Assembly: GCF_027925385.1 (NCBI RefSeq)
Contig: NZ_AP027142.1
Location: 2,214,001 to 2,278,000, forward strand
DNA length: 64,000 nucleotides
Direction: 5' to 3'
DNA from: Methylocystis iwaonis
GTDB lineage: Bacteria; Pseudomonadota; Alphaproteobacteria; Rhizobiales; Beijerinckiaceae
The notes below the pieces were generated by a model. The model saw only the letters and a list, made by a program, of their open reading frames with translations, was not told the DNA's origin and did no database searches. The stretch's first letter is position 1; every line of letters starts with the position of its first letter. Positions 53,131 to 61,319 of this stretch are shown here, in pieces. Made by a program: the position numbers and the translations under genes.

Positions 53131-53736
53131 TCAGCTCCGCTCCGCCTCACTACCGCCTTCCTTGCATTTCCGAACTGCGGCAACCCCTTTCCAGTCTTCC
53201 ATATCGAGATCGGGGCGCTCTCGCCGGTATTTCGCGTAAAGCGCAACGGCCATTGAATCTTCCAGAATGTCGACCCTCACGCCTTTCGCGCGGAGCAGCT
53301 CCTCGTTTCCCTTGGCGTTCGTAACGTCGCCGACGACCACGCGATCGAACTGCCGCATGTGGAGAAGCGCAGCGCAGACGTCGCAAGGGCTGAGCGATGT
53401 GTAGATGGTCGTCTGGCTGAAATCGCGTCGACCGGCGTCTCTGATGGCGGCGGTTTCCCCATGGTTGTAAGGGTCGTTCCCTTGCACGAGCGTATTATGG
53501 CCCTTGCCGAGTATCTGCTGCGTCGCATTGTCGACGATGAGCGCGCCGATCGGACAGCCGCCCTCGTCAAAGCTCTTTTGCGCAAGCCAGGCAGCGATGC
53601 GCATGAAATCGCGGTCGCCGAGCTTCTCGAAGAAACCTTGCGCGACGATCGCCAACAGGCTGCGCGTCGGTATGTGGGCGATGGCTTTGAGCACTGCGTC
53701 CGAGACAGTCGCGTCTTCCTCGATCAAAAGGTTCAT
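53131..53736 (-). CDS. cytosine deaminase-like nucleoside/nucleobase deaminase
   Basis: A 201-residue protein with ATG at 53736 behind a strong AAGGAG. The zinc site is H92-x-E94 (NHGETAAIRDAGRR) and C118-x2-C121 (YTSLSPCDVCAALLHM), and RVVVGDVTNAKGNEELLRAKG with the C-terminal YRRERPDLDMEDW closely recalls yeast cytosine deaminase Fcy1. About 45 N-terminal residues (MNLLIEEDATVSDAVLKAIA) precede the core and are absent from Fcy1. It may salvage cytosine or a related base. Its substrate needs testing. Lies in the ftsK-lolA accessory stretch. Confidence 0.8.
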   Translation of the reverse strand: MNLLIEEDATVSDAVLKAIAHIPTRSLLAIVAQGFFEKLGDRDFMRIAAWLAQKSFDEGGCPIGALIVDNATQQILGKGHNTLVQGNDPYNHGETAAIRDAGRRDFSQTTIYTSLSPCDVCAALLHMRQFDRVVVGDVTNAKGNEELLRAKGVRVDILEDSMAVALYAKYRRERPDLDMEDWKGVAAVRKCKEGGSEAERS

Positions 53737-53818
53737 GGGCCGCTCCTTGCAACGCTTTGCGCGCGTTCCGATCGCAGGGAATCATGCGGGCGATAGGAAA
53801 TCGCGCAACCCATCTCCT

Positions 53819-54268
53819 TCAGATTTGGAGGGATTTATGCGCGAGTCCCTCGAGCACTTTATGCATCAACCCTGTCATTTTCCGACGCAGCAGCAGGGCG
53901 TCGAGAATTCGGCCGATCGGTCCGAACTTCGGCGTATAGACGATCTGCATCATGGCGCGCGATCCCGCCCCGTTCGGAAATACCGCAAGCGTCGTCTGAA
54001 CATCCTTGATCGGCATCGTGCCCGCGTAAATCTCGACCGTGTAGCTTTCCCCAGGACGCCAATCGATAACGCGTTCCTCGATCCAATTGCGCCCGTCCGC
54101 GAGATCGCAGCGCCGTTCGGCGCCAACCCCTTCGAGGGGCGCGCCGCCAATATGCGACGAGCGCGACAAATTGGGATTGAAAGCGTCGATATGCTGGAAA
54201 TCCTTTAGCAACGCCCAGATTGCGCCAGCGTCCGCCGCAATGTCGCGCTCGATCTTCAAAGTTTTCAA
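53819..54268 (-). CDS. SRPBCC-family protein (polyketide-cyclase/START-like fold)
   Basis: A 149-residue protein with a TTG start at 54268 behind GGGAGCGC. The pattern KIERDIAADAGAIWALLKDF, GVGAERRCDLADGRNWIEER, and FPNGAGSRAMMQIVYTPKFG is that of the SRPBCC ligand-binding superfamily, which holds hydrophobic molecules or acts on them. No catalytic motif is evident. It is divergent from a TetR regulator and shares with it a promoter region containing two palindromes, so the regulator very likely controls it. Confidence 0.8.
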   Translation of the reverse strand: MKTLKIERDIAADAGAIWALLKDFQHIDAFNPNLSRSSHIGGAPLEGVGAERRCDLADGRNWIEERVIDWRPGESYTVEIYAGTMPIKDVQTTLAVFPNGAGSRAMMQIVYTPKFGPIGRILDALLLRRKMTGLMHKVLEGLAHKSLQI

Positions 54269-54285
54269 AATTGCGCTCCCTCTTC

Positions 54286-54338
54286 ATAAGAGACGTGATA
54301 GTCTCTTATTGCGACGAATAAGAGAATACGCATTCTCT
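54286..54338. promoter_or_regulatory. two palindromic operators between the SRPBCC and TetR genes
   Basis: The first is a perfect palindrome, ATAAGAGAC-GTGATA-GTCTCTTAT (54286-54309, 9-base arms). The second, AGAGAAT-ACGC-ATTCTCT (54321-54338), shares the AAGAGA/TCTCTT half-site. Both lie between the divergent starts at 54268 and 54374. This is a typical operator layout for an autoregulating TetR repressor; binding is inferred. Confidence 0.7.
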
Positions 54339-54373
54339 GTCAATGAGCTTGGCGCAATTGGGAAGCGAGGACG

Positions 54374-54997
54374 ATGGGAAGGCCGAGAGGGTTCGACCCT
54401 GACGCAGCAGTGCGAACCGCGATGACTCTTTTCTGGCGGCACGGTTACGACGCCGTGTCGTTGGATATGCTCGTCAGCGAGATCAGCGCGAGCCGCAAGG
54501 GGCTTTACGCGCTTTGGCCAGATAAGCAGACGCTCTTCGTCGCTGCGCTGAAGAGCTACGGCCAGATGGTCAGCAGCCAGCTTCTGCAAGACCTCGAGAG
54601 TGAGGATGCGGGTCTGGCTCAACTTTCAGAGTTTTGGAGCAAGTTCGAAAATGCCGCCCGGCAGCCTGGTTGGTCTGGTTGCCTCGTCGTGAGAACCTCT
54701 GCTCACCGGATCGCGGACGAGCCCGACATAGCGGTGGAGATAGGAGCATTCTTTGACCGCCTTTCCAGCGCCTTTGAGAATGCCCTGTGCGGCGCTTTGG
54801 GGCGCGGAGAGATTGCGCCTGATCCCGCGCCGCAAATCCGCGCGCGTCAGGCGTTTTCTGTCGCGGTTGCTTGCTCGGCAATTGGCGCGTTCGAGGGCTT
54901 CACGCCTCGCATTGCTGGTCTGATCGCCACCGGCCGGGCGACCTGCGGGGTTCAGGATAAATCGGACAAATTCCCCGGGGGGTCTCTACGAGGCTAA
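54374..54997 (+). CDS. TetR/AcrR-family regulator
   Basis: A 207-residue regulator. The DNA-binding domain is GRPRGFDPDAAVRTAMTLFW, RHGYDAVSLDMLVSEISASR and KGLYALWPDKQTLFVAAL. The C-terminal ligand domain contains PGWSGCLVVRTSAHRIADEP. The C-terminal tail (VQDKSDKFPGGSLRG) is polar. It is divergent from the SRPBCC gene with two palindromes between them. Likely a repressor of both, responding to a small hydrophobic ligand; the ligand is unknown. Confidence 0.9.
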   Translation: MGRPRGFDPDAAVRTAMTLFWRHGYDAVSLDMLVSEISASRKGLYALWPDKQTLFVAALKSYGQMVSSQLLQDLESEDAGLAQLSEFWSKFENAARQPGWSGCLVVRTSAHRIADEPDIAVEIGAFFDRLSSAFENALCGALGRGEIAPDPAPQIRARQAFSVAVACSAIGAFEGFTPRIAGLIATGRATCGVQDKSDKFPGGSLRG

Positions 54998-55123
54998 CCT
55001 TCCTCCTAGTCGATCGAGAATTGTTGCGCCGGATGTTCTTTCCGACAGCGGCGCGCCGCCCCCAATTCCGCCAACTTATGTTACCAAGACGCCGGGATCG
55101 CCCCTTCGAATTGGATTCGCGCC

Positions 55124-55921
55124 GTGAAGCACCTCCCCCTCGCCGCTTTCGCCCTTATCCTGGCGCTCGTCGCGCCGGCTCACGCCGAGGACGCCAAGAA
55201 GGCGCATGCGAACGCCGCCGCCAAACATGCGGAAGCCAAGCCCGCAGACGCAAAGCCGGCAGACGCAAAGCCGGCGGACGCCAAACCCGCCGCCAAGGAC
55301 AAGAAGACCCCCGCCAAGCCGCCGGCCGCCGAGGCCGCCAAGCCCAGCGAGCCCGTGCAGCTCACCAACCCCGCCGCCCCGGCCGAGCCGCCGAAGCCGC
55401 TCAGCCGCGAAGAGGCGATCAAACGCGCCGACGCCTTCTTCAACGCCTCGCCGGTGATGACCGCCGACTTCGTCCAGATCGGCGCCGACGGCAAGCGCTC
55501 CGAGGGCAAGCTGCATGTGCAGCGCGCCGGCCGCGTGCGCTTCGAATACGCCCAGCCCGCCACTATGGAGGTCGTCGCCGACGGCGCCCAGGTCGCCGTG
55601 CGCGATCGCAAGCTCAATACGCAGGACCTCTATTTCATCAATCAGACGCCGCTCAAATTCCTGATGAAGGAGAAGATCGACCTGGAGAAGGACGTCACCG
55701 TGCAAGACGTCCAGACCGACGATTCCGGGGTGACGATCTTCATCGAGGACAAGGCGACCTTCGGGGGCACCTCGCATCTCAAGCTCATCTTCGACCCCAA
55801 GACCTTCAAGCTGAAGCAATGGCAGGTGAAGGACCCGCAGGGCTACGAGACGCTGATCACCCTTTTCAACATCGACCAGACCAAGACGCCGGACGCGGCG
55901 CTTTTCAAGATCAACAAATAA
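55124..55921 (+). CDS. lolA: LolA-like outer membrane lipoprotein carrier protein
   Basis: LolA carries lipoproteins through the periplasm to the outer membrane. The 265-residue protein has a GTG start, a signal peptide ending near AHA (about 21), then a low-complexity Lys/Ala/Pro/Asp region (about 23-95) with near-identical AKPAD repeats, and the LolA fold: AIKRADAFFNASPVMTADFV, SEGKLHVQRAGRVRFEYAQP and FIEDKATFGGTSHLKLIFDP. The extended N-terminal linker is unusual in length compared with E. coli LolA. In many Rhizobiales this gene directly follows ftsK; here 2.7 kb of other genes lie between. Confidence 0.88.
   Translation: MKHLPLAAFALILALVAPAHAEDAKKAHANAAAKHAEAKPADAKPADAKPADAKPAAKDKKTPAKPPAAEAAKPSEPVQLTNPAAPAEPPKPLSREEAIKRADAFFNASPVMTADFVQIGADGKRSEGKLHVQRAGRVRFEYAQPATMEVVADGAQVAVRDRKLNTQDLYFINQTPLKFLMKEKIDLEKDVTVQDVQTDDSGVTIFIEDKATFGGTSHLKLIFDPKTFKLKQWQVKDPQGYETLITLFNIDQTKTPDAALFKINK
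55244..55288 (+). repeat. 15-base tandem repeat in lolA
   Basis: GCAGACGCAAAGCCG occurs twice in tandem, followed by a degenerate third copy (GCGGACGCCAAACCC), encoding the ADAKP units of the LolA linker. Repeat number could vary by slippage. Confidence 0.7.
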
Positions 55922-56063
55922 CCGGCCTTTGCGGGACTGCCCGGCGCGAGTCTGCGCGCCGATGTCGTGGCCGGGCGGGCGCTCGTGAACAGACGGAGAC
56001 GTCCGGCTGGATTGCCGATCTCCTGTCTGTACCCGTAATCACAGGCATTTACCTCCATCGAGG

Positions 56064-56101
56064 GTCTCGCCGGCGATTCGCGCGCCTTCGCCGGGCGAGA
56101 C
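56064..56101. other. strong hairpin in the lolA-asd gap
   Basis: GTCTCGCCGGCGA pairs with TCGCCGGGCGAGAC (one bulge) around the loop TTCGCGCGCCT. The stem is 13 bases but lacks a T tail, so a terminator is possible but weak. It lies in the 55922-56486 gap (565 bases), which otherwise holds only the composite repeat, the family B repeat and no gene. Confidence 0.5.
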
Positions 56102-56137
56102 GTCAATCCGGATATAGACAGGCTGCCGCGCCATAAG

Positions 56138-56286
56138 GCGGGCTGAAAGCCAGACCGGGAATCGAGAGCCGCAACAGCGCCGGTTTTGCCCAGAGCCCGT
56201 CATTGCGAGCGAAGCGAAGCAATCCAGGGCGGCGATGCGGCTCTGGATTGCTTCGTCGCTTTGCTCCTCGCAATGACGGCGGGGAT
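56138..56286 (+). repeat. composite palindromic repeat (family A plus 'CATTGCGAG' hairpin)
   Basis: GGCGGGCTGAAAGCCAGACC, then GGGAATCGAGAGCCGCAACA, GCGCCGGTTTTGCCCAGAGC, CCGTCATTGCGAGCGAAGCG with arms GAAGCAATCCAGGGC and CTCTGGATTGCTTC, then CTCGCAATGACGGCGGGG. The right family A hairpin is replaced as in the other composites. Confidence 0.82.
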
Positions 56287-56326
56287 TAGCTCCGGGGCTC
56301 AGACTATTGATAAACTGGCGTTGACG

Positions 56327-56440
56327 CCCCTCGTGCTTCCAGACGCCTGCTGCGCAGGCTCCTCCGCATGAGGGGCTTCTGCATCAAACGCTTAGGCCTC
56401 ATCCTGAGGAGCGAGCGAAGCTCGCGTCTCGAAGGACGAG
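56327..56440. repeat. palindromic repeat, family B
   Basis: CCCTCGTGCTTCCAGACGCC with GGCTCCTCCGCATGAGGGGC, then GGCCTCATCCTGAGGAGCGA and CGCGTCTCGAAGGACGAGGC. Related to the copies at 6098 and 7833. It ends about 45 bases before asd. Confidence 0.8.
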
Positions 56441-56486
56441 GCCGCCTCGGAGCTTTGTCACCATCAACCCGGGCCGGATCGGCCGC

Positions 56487-57521
56487 TTACGCCGCCGCCT
56501 TCTTCGGCGTCAGGAGCTTGCGGTTCATCAGCACTTCCGCGATCTGCACGGCGTTGAGGGCCGCGCCTTTGCGCAGATTGTCGCTGACGCACCACAGCAC
56601 CAGGCCGTTGTCCACGGTCGGGTCCTCGCGGATGCGCGAGATATAAGTCGCATCCTCGCCCGCCGCCTCATGCGGCGTGATGTAGCCGCCGGGCTCGCGC
56701 TTATCGATCACGAGCACGCCCGGCGCCTCGCGCAGGATGTCGCGCGCCTCGTCGGCCGAGATCGGGTTCTCGAATTCGATGTTCACCGCTTCCGAATGCG
56801 AGATGAAGACTGGCACGCGCACGCAGGTGGCGACGAGCTTGATCTTGGGGTCGAGGATTTTCTTCGTCTCCGCGACCATCTTCCACTCTTCCTTGGTGAA
56901 GCCGTCCTCCATGAAGGAGTCGATCTGCGGAATGAGGTTGAAGGCGATGCGCTTGGGAAACTTCTTCGCTTCGACCGGGTCCGAGACGAAGACCGAGCGC
57001 GTCTGGGCGAAGAGCTCGTCCATCGCGTCCTTGCCGGCGCCGGAGACCGACTGATAGGTCGACACCACGACGCGCGTGATCTTCGCCTTGTCGTGCAGCG
57101 GCTTCAGCGCCACGACGAGCTGCGCGGTGGAACAGTTCGGATTGGCGATGATGTTCTTCTTCCTGAAGCCCGCCGCCGCGTCGGCGTTCACTTCCGGCAC
57201 GATCAGCGGCACGTCCGGGTCCATGCGCCAGGCGGAGGAATTGTCGATGACCACGCAGCCCTGCGCGCCGATCTTCGGCGACCATTGCGTCGACACGCTG
57301 CCGCCGGCGGACATCAGGCAAATGTCGGTGTCGGAGAAATCATAGGTGTCGAGATGGCGGCATTTGAGCGTCTTGTCGCCGAAGGAGACTTCCACGCCAA
57401 TCGAGCGCGAAGAGGCGAGCGGCACGACTTCCGACACGGGGAAGCGGCGCTCGGCCAAAATATCCAGCATCTCGCGGCCCACATTGCCTGTGGCGCCGAC
57501 GATAGCGACCTTATAAGCCAT
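56487..57521 (-). CDS. asd: aspartate-semialdehyde dehydrogenase
   Basis: Asd reduces aspartyl phosphate to aspartate semialdehyde with NADPH, the second step after LysC. The 344-residue protein starts at the ATG at 57521 behind GGAGAAAG. The NADP-binding loop is VGATGNVG (8-15), the catalytic Cys is C130 in ANPNCSTAQLVVAL, and VRVPVFISHSEAVNIEFENP carries the substrate-binding His and Arg. Typical length. lysC is 52 kb away, so the two are not one operon. Confidence 0.96.
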   Translation of the reverse strand: MAYKVAIVGATGNVGREMLDILAERRFPVSEVVPLASSRSIGVEVSFGDKTLKCRHLDTYDFSDTDICLMSAGGSVSTQWSPKIGAQGCVVIDNSSAWRMDPDVPLIVPEVNADAAAGFRKKNIIANPNCSTAQLVVALKPLHDKAKITRVVVSTYQSVSGAGKDAMDELFAQTRSVFVSDPVEAKKFPKRIAFNLIPQIDSFMEDGFTKEEWKMVAETKKILDPKIKLVATCVRVPVFISHSEAVNIEFENPISADEARDILREAPGVLVIDKREPGGYITPHEAAGEDATYISRIREDPTVDNGLVLWCVSDNLRKGAALNAVQIAEVLMNRKLLTPKKAAA

Positions 57522-57554
57522 GAACTTTCTCCAGCCGGCATAGCCGGCGTCTCG

Positions 57555-57662
57555 TACCGTTTCCGTTTGAACCGCTCGCTTTGGGGCTCGTCATTCCAAT
57601 TCCCGATCGCTTCGCGGGCGCGAAGCGTCGGGAATGACGCCAAACCAATCAAGCGGATCTCG
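57555..57662. repeat. family A repeat lacking its left hairpin
   Basis: Head TACCGTTTCCGTTTGAACCG, then CTCGTCATTCCAATTCCCGA joins straight to the right hairpin (CGCTTCGCGGGCGCGAAGCG), ending TCGGGAATGACGCC and AACCAATCAAGCGGATCTCG. The left hairpin and spacer are deleted. Confidence 0.8.
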
Positions 57663-57670
57663 AAAGCGCG

Positions 57671-58054
57671 CTAGAAGGTGAAGCCTGTTCCCATGTTTCC
57701 GCTGGGGGTCACGGAGACTGGCGGTTTTGATCCCGAAGGGGCGCTGTCGTCCTTGTCTTTGGGTTTGGGCGGGGCCTTCCCGGGAGACCAGCCTTCCAGC
57801 TCGCCGAACTGGCGGTTCGGACCATTCGGCGTCGCCTGCGGCTTCCCGGGCGTCGTCTGCTGGGCGTTGGCGTCCGCGCCTTTCCTGCCCTTGGCGCGCT
57901 TGGTCTGCACCGAAGAGGCGCCGCTGGTGTCGAGCGCCTTAGGATCGAACGCCTTGGGATCGAGCTGCAGCTCCTGGGCGGCGGCCGCGCCGGCGCCGAT
58001 CACAAAGGCTGCGACAAGGAGAGAACCGCTGAAACGACGCGCGCAAAGACGCAT
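57671..58054 (-). CDS. exported low-complexity protein of unknown function
   Basis: A 127-residue protein with a signal peptide (MRLCARRFSGSLLVAAFVIG, cut near AAAA) and a mature part rich in Pro, Lys, Gly and Asp (LELDPKAFDPKALDTSG type, KPPVSVTPSGNMGTGFTF at the end). It is likely unfolded in the periplasm. No known family. Between asd and the sdh operon, same strand, with repeats on either side; function not inferred. Note the C-terminal aromatic GTGFTF, which could be an outer-membrane sorting signal, though that is a guess. Confidence 0.5.
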   Translation of the reverse strand: MRLCARRFSGSLLVAAFVIGAGAAAAQELQLDPKAFDPKALDTSGASSVQTKRAKGRKGADANAQQTTPGKPQATPNGPNRQFGELEGWSPGKAPPKPKDKDDSAPSGSKPPVSVTPSGNMGTGFTF

Positions 58055-58116
58055 GGCACTGTCTCCGAAATTGAACGGGACGTCCTAGCGCCGCACGGCG
58101 GCGGGATCAAGGCGCC

Positions 58117-58205
58117 CCGCTGGACCGCGCGCCTTCAGGCGCGCAGCTCCCAAGCGAGCCTTCGGGCGCGCCGCGACAAAGCGAGCCTGAAGGCTCGCGG
58201 TCCGT
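58117..58205. repeat. palindromic repeat, family C
   Basis: GGACCGCGCGCCTTCAGGCG with GCAGCTCCC, then GCGAGCCTTCGGGCGCGCC and GCGAGCCTGAAGGCTCGCGG ending GTCCGTGAC. The arms GGACCGCG and CGCGGTCC bound the unit. Related wording occurs at 7788-7945. Between sdhB and the 57671 gene. Confidence 0.7.
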
Positions 58206-58228
58206 GACAGTCGCTCCCGGAAGCGGCG

Positions 58229-59008
58229 TCACGCCTCCTGCCGGGCGATCGCCAGATTTTTCAGCTCCGCGATCGCCTTGGCGGGCGAGAGGCCCTTCGG
58301 GCAGACCTTGGTGCAGTTCATGATCGTATGGCAGCGATAGAGGCGGAAGGTGTCGTCGACATAGCCGAGACGCTCCTGCGTCGCCTCGTCGCGCGAGTCC
58401 TGCACCCAGCGATGCGCCTGCAGCAGCGCGGCCGGGCCGAGGAAGCGGTCGGAGTTCCACCAATAGCTCGGACAAGCGGTCGAGCAGCAGGCGCAAAGGA
58501 TGCACTCGTAGAGACCGTCGAGCTTGGCGCGATCCTGCGGCGACTGCAGCCGTTCCTTTTCGGGATTGGCGCCGGCGTGGAGCCAGGGCTCGATGGCCGC
58601 GTGCTGCTCGTAGAAGATGGTGAGGTCGGGCACGAGGTCCTTCACCACGCCCATATGCGGCAGCGGGTAGAGCTTGATGGGCCCCTCGATCTCGTCCATG
58701 CCCTTGGTGCAGGCGAGCGTATTGACCCCGTCGATGTTCATCGAGCAGGAGCCGCAAATGCCCTCGCGGCAGGAGCGGCGGAAGGTCAGCGTCGGATCGA
58801 CCTTATTCTTGATCCAGATGATGCCGTCGAGCACCATCGGCCCGCAATCGCCCGTATCGACGAAGAAGGTGTCGATGCGCGGATTGGCGTCGGCGTCCGG
58901 ATTGTAGCGATAGATCCGATATTCGCGCAGATTGGCGGCGCCTTCCGGCTTCGGCCAGACCTTGCCCTCGGCGACGACGGAGTTCTTGGGAAGGGTGAAT
59001 TCGACCAT
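58229..59008 (-). CDS. sdhB: succinate dehydrogenase iron-sulfur subunit
   Basis: SdhB carries electrons from the flavin to quinone. The 259-residue protein has the [2Fe-2S] ligands [16 protein letters not shown], the [4Fe-4S] motif [15 protein letters not shown] and the [3Fe-4S] motif [15 protein letters not shown]. It begins 1 base after the vapD stop, so its ribosome binding site lies inside vapD. It is the last gene of the sdhCDA-vapD-sdhB cluster. Confidence 0.96.
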   Translation of the reverse strand: MVEFTLPKNSVVAEGKVWPKPEGAANLREYRIYRYNPDADANPRIDTFFVDTGDCGPMVLDGIIWIKNKVDPTLTFRRSCREGICGSCSMNIDGVNTLACTKGMDEIEGPIKLYPLPHMGVVKDLVPDLTIFYEQHAAIEPWLHAGANPEKERLQSPQDRAKLDGLYECILCACCSTACPSYWWNSDRFLGPAALLQAHRWVQDSRDEATQERLGYVDDTFRLYRCHTIMNCTKVCPKGLSPAKAIAELKNLAIARQEA

Positions 59009-59009
59009 T

Positions 59010-59396
59010 TCACTTGCCCTTCTTCGCCGATCCGCGCCTGTCGCGAAGCGTCAGCGCCGGCAAAAGATCGTTGTTGTCTTCGATACGCAGCATGCGGATG
59101 TCCTGCACGGACGGCTGGAACCAATCGAACGCGTCGGCGAGCTTCTGCGCGACGACGACGCAGGTAACCGCGTCTATCGAATCGTCGCCGAAATAGACCG
59201 ACCCCTGCTTATGGTCGAAGCCGTTTTCCTCCAGAAAACGACGAATGTCCGCGTAAGCGTTGTTCCATGAGGGCGACGGATAAAGCTGCTGCAGCGTATC
59301 CGTATCGAGATCGAAAGCGATTGCGTAAGTCACAGGCGGTCGCCCCGGTCTGTTGTGGCCAATGGTCGGCTTCCGTCGCGCGGCTGCAGTTGTCAT
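59010..59396 (-). CDS. vapD: VapD-family protein (Cas2-like fold ribonuclease)
   Basis: A 128-residue protein with about 22 extra N-terminal residues before the VapD core [20 protein letters not shown], with [20 protein letters not shown] and [20 protein letters not shown]. VapD proteins have a ferredoxin-like fold resembling Cas2 and act as RNases in Helicobacter. It is located 38 bases after sdhA and 1 base before sdhB, on the same strand, and thus shares the sdh transcript. A GTG at 59333 would remove the N-terminal extension but has no ribosome binding site. Confidence 0.82.
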   Translation of the reverse strand: MTTAAARRKPTIGHNRPGRPPVTYAIAFDLDTDTLQQLYPSPSWNNAYADIRRFLEENGFDHKQGSVYFGDDSIDAVTCVVVAQKLADAFDWFQPSVQDIRMLRIEDNNDLLPALTLRDRRGSAKKGK

Positions 59397-59434
59397 CGGT
59401 CCGGTCCCTACAAGGCGACTGGTGAAGCGCCCAT

Positions 59435-61267
59435 TTAATACACCCGCGCCTTCGGCTCGATATAAGCCACCTCGTCCGTCATCGTGTAACTATGCACCGG
59501 GCGATAGTCGATCGAGACCGTCTTCTTCTCGCGGTCGATCGACGCCAGCGTGTGCTTCATCCAATTCGCGTCGTCGCGATTCGGGAAGTCCTCACGCGCA
59601 TGGGCGCCGCGCGATTCCTTGCGGTTGGCGGCGGATTCGATCGTCACCGCGGCCTGCGCGATGAGATTGTCGAACTCCAGCGTCTCGACGAGGTCGGAAT
59701 TCCAGATCAGCGAGCGGTCGGAAACCTTCACCTCGGCGGCTTCCCGCCAGACTTCCTGCACGCCCGCGACGCCCTCGGCCAGCACCTCGCCCGTGCGATA
59801 GACGGCGCAATGCGACTGCATGGTCCGCTGCATCTTGTCGCGCAGATCGGCCGTCGCGATCGCGCCATTGGCGTTGCGGAAGAAATCGAGGCGCGAGAGC
59901 GGCAGCTCCGCCGAATCGGCCGGCAGCTCTGGCTGCGACTGACCGGGCTTCACGACCTCGGCGGCGCGCAGGCCCGCCGCGCGGCCGAAGACCACCAGGT
60001 CGATCAGCGAATTGGAGCCCAAGCGATTGGCGCCGTGCACGGAGACGCAGGCCGCCTCGCCGATCGCCATCAGGCCGGGCACGACAGAGTCGGGGTTGCC
60101 GTCCAGCTTGCGCAGCACTTCGCCGTGATAATTCGTCGGGATGCCGCCCATATTGTAATGCGCGGTCGGGATGATCGGGATCGGCTGGCGCGTCACGTCG
60201 ACGCCGGCGAAAATCTTCGAACTTTCGGAAATGCCCGGCAGGCGCTCATGCAGGATCGCCGGATCGAGATGCTCGAGATGGAGGTAAGCGTGGTCCTTGT
60301 GCTTGCCGACGCCCCTGCCCTCGCGCACCTCCATGGTGATCGCGCGCGAAACCATGTCGCGCGGCGCGAGGTCTTTGACGGAAGGCGCGTAACGCTCCAT
60401 GAAGCGCTCGCCTTCGCTATTGGTCAGATAGCCGCCCTCGCCGCGCGCGCCCTCGGTGATGAGGCAACCCGCGCCATAGATGCCGGTCGGGTGGAACTGC
60501 ACGAATTCCATATCCTGCAGCGGCAGGCCGGCGCGCAACACCATGCCGTTGCCGTCGCCTGTGCAGGTATGGGCCGAGGTGGCGGAAAGATAGACGCGCC
60601 CGTAGCCGCCGGTGGCGAGCACGGTCAGCGCCGAGCGGAACCGGTGAATCGTGCCGTCGTCGAGCTTGAGGCACACGATGCCGCGGCAGGCGCCTTGCTG
60701 ATCCATGATCAGGTCGATGGCGAAATATTCGACGAAGAACTGCGTCTCATGCTTCAGCGCCTGCCCATACATCGTATGGAGCATGGCGTGGCCGGTGCGG
60801 TCGGCGGCGGCGCAGGTGCGCTGGGCGGGCGGCCCCCTGCCGTAATCGGTCGTCATGCCGCCGAAGGGGCGCTGATAAATCGTGCCCTCGGCCGTGCGCG
60901 AGAAGGGCACGCCCCAATGCTCGAGCTCATAGACCGCCTGAGGGGCGTTGCGGCACAGATATTCGATCGCGTCCTGGTCTCCGAGCCAGTCGGAGCCCTT
61001 GACGGTATCGTACATGTGCCATTTCCAGTCGTCCGGCCCCATATTGCCGAGCGCGGCGGCGACGCCGCCCTGGGCCGCGACCGTATGCGAACGGGTCGGG
61101 AAGACCTTGGTCACGCAGGCGACATTGAGCCCCGCCTTGGCGCAGCCGACGACGGCGCGCAGCCCGGCGCCGCCGGCGCCGACGACCACCACGTCGAAAG
61201 TGTGGTCGACGATCGGATAGGCACGTCCGCCGACCGTTACGGATGAAGCAGCGCCATTCGCAACCAT
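59435..61267 (-). CDS. sdhA: succinate dehydrogenase flavoprotein subunit
   Basis: SdhA oxidises succinate with covalently bound FAD. In the 610-residue protein the dinucleotide fold is [20 protein letters not shown], and [16 protein letters not shown] carries the His to which FAD is attached. [20 protein letters not shown] and [20 protein letters not shown] are substrate- and FAD-contact segments, and [20 protein letters not shown] is near the C-terminal third. Preceded by sdhD and followed by vapD, not sdhB. Confidence 0.97.
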   Translation of the reverse strand: MVANGAASSVTVGGRAYPIVDHTFDVVVVGAGGAGLRAVVGCAKAGLNVACVTKVFPTRSHTVAAQGGVAAALGNMGPDDWKWHMYDTVKGSDWLGDQDAIEYLCRNAPQAVYELEHWGVPFSRTAEGTIYQRPFGGMTTDYGRGPPAQRTCAAADRTGHAMLHTMYGQALKHETQFFVEYFAIDLIMDQQGACRGIVCLKLDDGTIHRFRSALTVLATGGYGRVYLSATSAHTCTGDGNGMVLRAGLPLQDMEFVQFHPTGIYGAGCLITEGARGEGGYLTNSEGERFMERYAPSVKDLAPRDMVSRAITMEVREGRGVGKHKDHAYLHLEHLDPAILHERLPGISESSKIFAGVDVTRQPIPIIPTAHYNMGGIPTNYHGEVLRKLDGNPDSVVPGLMAIGEAACVSVHGANRLGSNSLIDLVVFGRAAGLRAAEVVKPGQSQPELPADSAELPLSRLDFFRNANGAIATADLRDKMQRTMQSHCAVYRTGEVLAEGVAGVQEVWREAAEVKVSDRSLIWNSDLVETLEFDNLIAQAAVTIESAANRKESRGAHAREDFPNRDDANWMKHTLASIDREKKTVSIDYRPVHSYTMTDEVAYIEPKARVY

Positions 61268-61319
61268 TATCGAAGCCTTTGTTGAATGTCTTTCCAGCGG
61301 CTTTTCTTGCGCGCTACTC

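Noticed and set aside
6098..57662. Possible CRISPR array from the many short repeats
   Set aside because: Repeats are dispersed, palindromic and lack regular spacers; no cas genes are present.
59492..61246. A 584-codon frame opposite sdhA
   Set aside because: Antisense shadow; sdhA is unambiguous.
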